DNA from: an uncultured Commensalibacter sp.
GTDB lineage: Bacteria; Pseudomonadota; Alphaproteobacteria; Acetobacterales; Acetobacteraceae
Reading direction: 5' to 3'
Assembly (NCBI GenBank): GCA_946699565.1
Contig: CAMPDW010000016.1
Coordinates: 1-51,655, forward strand
DNA length: 51,655 nucleotides
A program made the position numbers and the translations under genes. The notes below the pieces were generated by a model. It saw only the letters and a program-made list of their open reading frames with translations. It had not been told where the DNA came from and made no database searches. This document shows positions 46,903 to 51,655 of the stretch, one piece after another. Position 1 is the stretch's first letter; each line of letters starts with the position of its first letter.

Positions 46903-47405
46903 AATATAGTTTCTTTTTGATTTTTATTGGTTTTGGTTCAAATAATACCTGCGTTAATGAATCCACGACAATTGATTGAATAAGTTCTGATATTATTGCG
47001 ATAATTTTAGTATTTTGACTTTGAGTAAGAGAAATTAAAGTCTGGACATAACGCGTAACAAATTGGAAATTAATGGTGGTCTATCTTTCTTTTTGTTAAA
47101 TGTTTTCTGTTAATAACTGATTGAATTTTTGATTTATTAGCAATAGAAACCATAGCAGTTGCTTGTTTCAGAGCTGTTTCTTATTTCGTTCTAGTTTTTA
47201 GAATAATCAATTGTTTAATTTCTTTAGCTTCTAGAATTGGAGCTTGTTTTTACCAGCTGTAGTCACTTCAAGAATTTTATATTATTAGCATTTTGCTGCA
47301 ATAAATTGTTGTTCCATTGCAAACTGTATGGATGAAAAAGGGAAATAATCCTAGATTTTAATGGAGCGAAGAATCAAGTAATGATTTGTTATTTGGTCAG
47401 ATATA
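46903..47405 (-). pseudogene. Possible decayed gene, phasin-like (weak)
   Basis: No open frame is present on either strand, but on the minus strand short helical pieces can be read in different frames: MEQQFIAAK, ILEVTTAGKNKL, LEAKEIKQLIILKTR, ALKQATAMVSIANKSKIQSV and TLISLTQSQNTKIIAIISEL. Their helical, Gln/Ala/Lys-rich look suggests a phasin-type protein. This reading is tentative; the stretch could also be plain intergenic DNA. Confidence 0.3.
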
Positions 47406-49520
47406 TTAACCTGCTTTAATTAAATTTTTGATATTGTCTCTTTCGAATATGAGTAATAAAGTTTGTATAGCTTCTTTATCAGTTGAGCTTGCCTTATCTT
47501 GTTGGGTATACCAAAATTTTGCTGCCTTCCAAGCTGTGGTAAGCCATTGATCTAATCTGATTTCGTCTACCATTTTAAAATTGGGTAATCCCGATTGCCG
47601 ACGCCCAGTTGCTTCTCCACCGCCGCGGATTTTAAAATCTTCATTAGCAATTAAAAAACCATCTTCAGTATCACGTAAAAGCGTCAATCTTTTCCTGGCT
47701 GTATAATTGACTTGATCATCATGTAAAATTAAACAATAAGATTGTTTTCCGTCTCTTCCAACTCGTCCGCGTAGTTGATGAAGCTGTGCAAGGCCAAAAC
47801 GTTCTGCATGTTCAATTACCATAATATTTGCATTGGGAATATTGACACCAACTTCAATAACGGTTGTGGCAACGAGTATTTTAGTTTTATTTCGAGTAAA
47901 TTTATCCAGCTCAAATTGTCTTTCTTTAGTTGCTTGTTGACCATGTGCCAAACTAACTTTTTCGATTCCGAAATAACGTTGTAAACTTACAAAACGGTTT
48001 TTGACAGCTACCAAATCCAGCCGTTCACTTTCTTCAACCAAAGGGCATACCCAGAATATCTGGTATTCTAGTTTAATTGCGCGTTTTATTCCTTCTAAAA
48101 CTTTATCTATTTTACTTAAAGTATGTAAGGTTGTGTGAATCGGTTTACGACCTGCAGGTTTTTCTGTAAGCCGACTGACTTGTAATTCACCCCAACATGT
48201 TAATAATAATGTTCTTGGAATGGGTGTGGCTGTCATAACAAGTATATCTGTATCTTCTCCTTTTTCCCCCAATTTGATGCGTTGTTCAACGCCGAAACGG
48301 TGTTGTTCATCAATAATAGCGAGGGCAAGATCATGAAAATCGACTTTTTCTTGAAATAAGGCATGTGTGCCGATAGTTATTTTGGCTGTTCCATTTTTAA
48401 TTCGTTCTAAGGTTTCTTTACGAGCAACACCTTTTATTGAACCACTTAAAAAAGCAATATCAACAGAGGTAAGTTTTAAAAAAGATTCATAATGTTGCCG
48501 AGCAAGAATTTCTGTGGGTGCCATAATAACGGATTGATAACCAGCTTCAACTGCTTGTAAAGCCGCCATTAAGGCAATAATGGTTTTACCAGAGCCTACA
48601 TCACCTTGTAATAAACGCAACATACGAAAGGGACGTTCCATATCGGTTTGGATTTCTTTAAATGCTTTTTGTTGAGATTGGGTTAATGGGTATTCGAATT
48701 TTTGAAGTGCTTGATGAATGAGTTGTTGATTTCCGATTAAGGATTTTCCAGGGGTAAGTTGATTAGAATGTTTAATTTTATTGATGGCGAGCTGTTCGGC
48801 AAAAAGTTCATCAAATGCAAGGCGTGAACGGGCACGACTTTCTGCAGCTTCATAGGTTTGATTTTCAAATAAATGTGGAAAATCGCTGGGAAATTGTAAC
48901 AAATGTAGTGCTTCTTTAAAACTCGGCCATTGATGTTGATGAAGTAAAGCTGAATTGATCCATTCAGGCATTTCGGGACATTGATTAAAAGCAAGTCGCA
49001 AAGCTTTAGAAAGATTTTTTGGAAAAAGTCCTGCAGTTAAAGGCCAAACAGGTTCAATTAAAGGTATAATTTGTTGATTATCGAGGGGTTCGATATAATG
49101 AGGGTTTGTCATTACCCATTTGTTGTTTTTAAATTCCAAAAGACCAGAAACGATAAATTGAGAATGAAGGATAAGTTTTTTTGCTTGCCAGGGGGAAAAA
49201 AAGATAAGTTCTCCCTTTGACGTTTCATCGTTTATATGTATACGCCAAGGTTGTTTAGTATGACGAGGTTTTTCAATATGGGTAATTTCAATTTGAAGAG
49301 TAGCTATTTTTCCAGGGATTGCATTTTGCAATTTTGGACGATATCGTCGATCAATTATTGAATTTGGCAAATGAAAGAGTAAATCAATAATACGATTACC
49401 ACCAATTGCATGAGTGATTAATTGACTTAGTTTAGGTCCTATCCCATTTAAATAGGATAAAGGCGATAATAATGAAGTAATTGAATGCTGTAAAGAAGAT
49501 GAAGATGATGGAAGGTTCAT
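47406..49520 (-). CDS. recG: ATP-dependent DNA helicase RecG
   Basis: RecG remodels stalled forks and Holliday junctions. It has 704 residues, full length. The N-terminal wedge/OB region ends near 260. Walker A is GDVGSGKT (about 305-312), motif II is DEQHRFG, and motif VI lies in QLRGRVGRDGKQ. The C-terminal TRG motif region (DTEDGFLIANEDFKIRGGGEATGRRQSGLPNF) is intact. It is divergent from sdhE and mfd, the usual alphaproteobacterial grouping. Confidence 0.96.
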   Translation of the reverse strand: MNLPSSSSSLQHSITSLLSPLSYLNGIGPKLSQLITHAIGGNRIIDLLFHLPNSIIDRRYRPKLQNAIPGKIATLQIEITHIEKPRHTKQPWRIHINDETSKGELIFFSPWQAKKLILHSQFIVSGLLEFKNNKWVMTNPHYIEPLDNQQIIPLIEPVWPLTAGLFPKNLSKALRLAFNQCPEMPEWINSALLHQHQWPSFKEALHLLQFPSDFPHLFENQTYEAAESRARSRLAFDELFAEQLAINKIKHSNQLTPGKSLIGNQQLIHQALQKFEYPLTQSQQKAFKEIQTDMERPFRMLRLLQGDVGSGKTIIALMAALQAVEAGYQSVIMAPTEILARQHYESFLKLTSVDIAFLSGSIKGVARKETLERIKNGTAKITIGTHALFQEKVDFHDLALAIIDEQHRFGVEQRIKLGEKGEDTDILVMTATPIPRTLLLTCWGELQVSRLTEKPAGRKPIHTTLHTLSKIDKVLEGIKRAIKLEYQIFWVCPLVEESERLDLVAVKNRFVSLQRYFGIEKVSLAHGQQATKERQFELDKFTRNKTKILVATTVIEVGVNIPNANIMVIEHAERFGLAQLHQLRGRVGRDGKQSYCLILHDDQVNYTARKRLTLLRDTEDGFLIANEDFKIRGGGEATGRRQSGLPNFKMVDEIRLDQWLTTAWKAAKFWYTQQDKASSTDKEAIQTLLLIFERDNIKNLIKAG

Positions 49521-49584
49521 AACAGATTTAAATGAAGATCAAGATCATTTGTTAAAATTTAAAAGTAAGTATAGGATAAATTTG

Positions 49585-49881
49585 ATGACAGGGCAAAAAG
49601 AAAATAGCGATCCATTGGAGGCTCGGAAACGACGCTTAATTTATCGTGCGACGCATAGAGGGACTTTTGAAGCAGATATTATTTTGGGTAATTTCGCTAA
49701 TTTATATGTTTCAAAAATGACTCATTCTGAAATTGAAGAATTTGAACATATTATGGATTTAGCGGATACGGATTTAATGTTATGGCTAACAGGTTTTGAG
49801 CCTATTCCTAAAAACGTTAATAGTTCTCTTTTTCAATTGTTATATCAATTTGCACAAAAGAATAAAATTAACAAACATTAA
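49585..49881 (+). CDS. sdhE: Succinate dehydrogenase assembly factor SdhE
   Basis: SdhE helps insert covalent FAD into succinate dehydrogenase. The ATG at 49585 has AGGAT upstream; a longer TTG start at 49549 is less likely. It has 98 residues. The conserved RGxxE motif is R25-G26-T-F-E29 (LIYRATHRGTFEADIILGNF), followed by EIEEFEHIMDLADTDLMLWLTG, the DUF339 core. It lies between recG (divergent) and mfd, with 12 bases to the latter. Confidence 0.93.
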   Translation: MTGQKENSDPLEARKRRLIYRATHRGTFEADIILGNFANLYVSKMTHSEIEEFEHIMDLADTDLMLWLTGFEPIPKNVNSSLFQLLYQFAQKNKINKH

Positions 49882-49893
49882 AGGAGAAAAGGA

Positions 49894-51655
49894 ATGGGAA
49901 TTACCTCTGAACATCAATATGAAAATTTTTTGTCGATATGGGGTGTCCCAGAGGGGTATGATGCTTTTTTACTCAGTAAATTTACCATTGAATGTTTTCA
50001 AAAGGATCAACAGGTTCTAGTTCATATTGCTAGAAATGATGTTGACATGAGACGATTGGCGGATTTATTATCCTACATTGCTCCTAATTTAGAGATTTTA
50101 AATTTCCCCGCTTGGGATTGTTTACCTTATGATCGGGTTTCTCCTAATAAGTCAGTGACATCAGAACTGGTTGCAACCTTAACACAATTATTGGAACCTT
50201 TAATCAAACCAAGAATTGTACTGACAACAATACCTGCTTTATTGCAAAAAATAGCACCTAAATCTGTTTTTGCAGGAAGGGCTTTATTGTTAAAACAAGG
50301 AGATAATCTAGATCATGAATTTATGGTCGAGCTTCTTATTGCACAAGGATATAATCGGACTGATACGGTCATGGAACCGGGAGAATTCGCTTTACGGGGA
50401 AGTTTATTTGATATTTATCTGGCAGGAGAAGAAGATCCTGTTCGTTTGGATTTGTTTGGGGATGAGATTGATTCTATTCGTTGTTTTAATCCATTAACTC
50501 AAAGATCCACGAAAAATATTACGGAACTTGTATTAAGACCTACCGCCGCTTATTCTCTAGATGAAAAGAGTATTGCTAGATTTCGTTCCAAATGGCGTGA
50601 ATTATTTGGTCAAAATTCAATAAATGATCCAATTTATGAAGCGGTTTCTGATGGACGGATGGTACAAGGGATGGAACATTGGTTACCGCTTTTTCATGAG
50701 CATATGGAAAATTTTTTTGACTATGTTCCAAACCCTAAATTATCTTTTTCCTATCAGGCTGAAGAAACGTTGCAGCCAAGATTAGAAATGATTTTGGATC
50801 ATTATGCTGCTCGACAACAGCCGATTAGAAGTGGAGAAGTGCCTTATCATCCTTTACCGCCTGAAATGATATATTTGAATCAAACTGAATGGAACCAACT
50901 TATTTCAAAATACAAAGGTATTTATTTTTATCCTTTTGCAATGCCTGAAGGATCAAATGGAATAGATGCAGGAGGTAGGCCTGGAATCATTTTTGCAAAA
51001 AGCAATCTTGTTGTTGAAGCAGAAAATGTATTTCAGATCTTTAATAATCAATTTAAACAATGGCATTCAGCAGGACGCAAAACATTGCTAGCAGCATGGA
51101 CAAATGGGTCAAGAGAACGTATTGCCACTTTATTGAAAGAGCATAAGATAGCTGCCCAAAAAATTGAAAAATGGGAAGATACTCAAAAATTCACACAATT
51201 TTCAGTTGGGCTTCTTACATTGGGGTTAGATCGTGGCTTTATTGCTGAAGATTTCACCCTTATTTCAGAAGCCGATTTATTAGGAGATCGTATTTCACGT
51301 CCACAACGGAAAAGGAAAAAAGCAGAACAATTTATATCTGAAGCTTCTGAAATTAGTGAAGGGGATTTGGTTGTTCATCAGGAATATGGGATTGGACGAT
51401 ATCAAGGCCTTGTTAATTTAGAGATTGGTGGTGCCCCACATGATTGTCTTGCTTTAATCTATAATGGTAAAGAAAAACTCTTTTTACCCATCGAAAATAT
51501 TGAATTGCTGAGCCGTTTTGGATCTGATCAATCAGGTGTAGCCTTAGATAAGTTAGGAAGTTCTGCTTGGCAAAAACGAAAGGCTATAATGAAAGCGCGT
51601 ATTCGTGATATGGCGGGTGAATTGTTAAAAACAGCGGCGGTTCGCTTAATGCAGG
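49894..51655 (+). CDS. mfd: Transcription-repair coupling factor (3' end outside window)
   Basis: Mfd removes stalled RNA polymerase and recruits UvrA. The ATG at 49894 has AAGGAG nearby. The frame stays open for 587 codons to the window edge, about half of the usual 1100-1200 residues. It starts with the UvrB-like damage-binding module (LNFPAWDCLPYDRVSPN near 70-86, EPGEFALRGSLFDIY near 165-179). The RNA polymerase-interacting domain starts near 487 (EGDLVVHQEYGIGRYQGLVNLEI) and ends with LFLPIENIELLSRFG. The helicase motor lies beyond the window. Confidence 0.95.
   Translation, partial: MGITSEHQYENFLSIWGVPEGYDAFLLSKFTIECFQKDQQVLVHIARNDVDMRRLADLLSYIAPNLEILNFPAWDCLPYDRVSPNKSVTSELVATLTQLLEPLIKPRIVLTTIPALLQKIAPKSVFAGRALLLKQGDNLDHEFMVELLIAQGYNRTDTVMEPGEFALRGSLFDIYLAGEEDPVRLDLFGDEIDSIRCFNPLTQRSTKNITELVLRPTAAYSLDEKSIARFRSKWRELFGQNSINDPIYEAVSDGRMVQGMEHWLPLFHEHMENFFDYVPNPKLSFSYQAEETLQPRLEMILDHYAARQQPIRSGEVPYHPLPPEMIYLNQTEWNQLISKYKGIYFYPFAMPEGSNGIDAGGRPGIIFAKSNLVVEAENVFQIFNNQFKQWHSAGRKTLLAAWTNGSRERIATLLKEHKIAAQKIEKWEDTQKFTQFSVGLLTLGLDRGFIAEDFTLISEADLLGDRISRPQRKRKKAEQFISEASEISEGDLVVHQEYGIGRYQGLVNLEIGGAPHDCLALIYNGKEKLFLPIENIELLSRFGSDQSGVALDKLGSSAWQKRKAIMKARIRDMAGELLKTAAVRLMQ

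Noticed and set aside
1-51655. CRISPR arrays, insertion sequences, prophage or integrase genes
   Set aside because: No regularly spaced repeats, transposase or integrase motifs, or flanking target duplications were seen. The only direct repeat of note is the 40-base tandem at 28614.

Overview
The window looks like the chromosome of an AT-rich alphaproteobacterium. Gene neighbourhoods (plsY-dprA-topA, gltX beside comEC, recG/sdhE/mfd, a his operon carrying a DUF2628 gene, two glutamyl-tRNA synthetases, an Suv3-like helicase) are alphaproteobacterial. The strong AT bias together with fresh pseudogenes suggests a host-associated lineage; an insect-gut acetic acid bacterium of the Commensalibacter type is my best guess, but this is inference from memory and not a database match.

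Layout. 1-3.1 kb (+): the 3' end of the complex I operon (nuoM, unexpectedly followed by a terminator and not nuoN), then fumC. 3.1-7.5 kb (-): a glycosyltransferase-like protein with a C-terminal discoidin domain, parE, and a small secreted protein. 7.9-10.1 kb: a lipoprotein, an Rrf2 regulator and divergent cysK. 10.2-16.0 kb (-): an OmpA-family outer membrane protein, an S41 protease and topA. 16.3-21.6 kb (-): a decayed dprA, then the tightly overlapping plsY, pyrC-like pseudo-dihydroorotase, pyrB and gltX. 21.7-23.3 kb (+): a decayed comEC. 23.3-28.5 kb (-): a nine-gene histidine operon (hisB, DUF2628, hisH, GNAT, hisA, hisF, hisE, HIT, nth). 28.8-30.6 kb (+): a nitroreductase and a UbiH-type hydroxylase. 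30.8-32.6 kb (+): a heavily decayed OLD-like AAA ATPase. 32.6-37.9 kb: an Suv3-like helicase, ferredoxin-NADP reductase, glutathione reductase and a small exported protein. 38.1-40.7 kb (-): the methionine ABC transporter metNIQ. 41.0-46.9 kb (+): class II DAHP synthase, nicotinate phosphoribosyltransferase, a small conserved protein, a second gltX and a TrhP/YegQ-type U32 protein. 46.9-51.7 kb: a possible decayed gene, recG (-), then sdhE and the 5' part of mfd (+).

Most intact genes are housekeeping: respiration and TCA cycle, DNA topology and repair, pyrimidine, histidine, cysteine and aromatic biosynthesis, NAD salvage, redox. The most informative signal is what has been lost. Two core natural-transformation genes, dprA and comEC, are both recognisable only as fragments in their ancestral positions, and an OLD-like ATPase gene has decayed as well. 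I did not find a convincing new multi-gene system. The best candidates for new biology are the glycosyltransferase-discoidin fusion, the Rrf2-cysK pair, and several strong DNA palindromes at gene starts.
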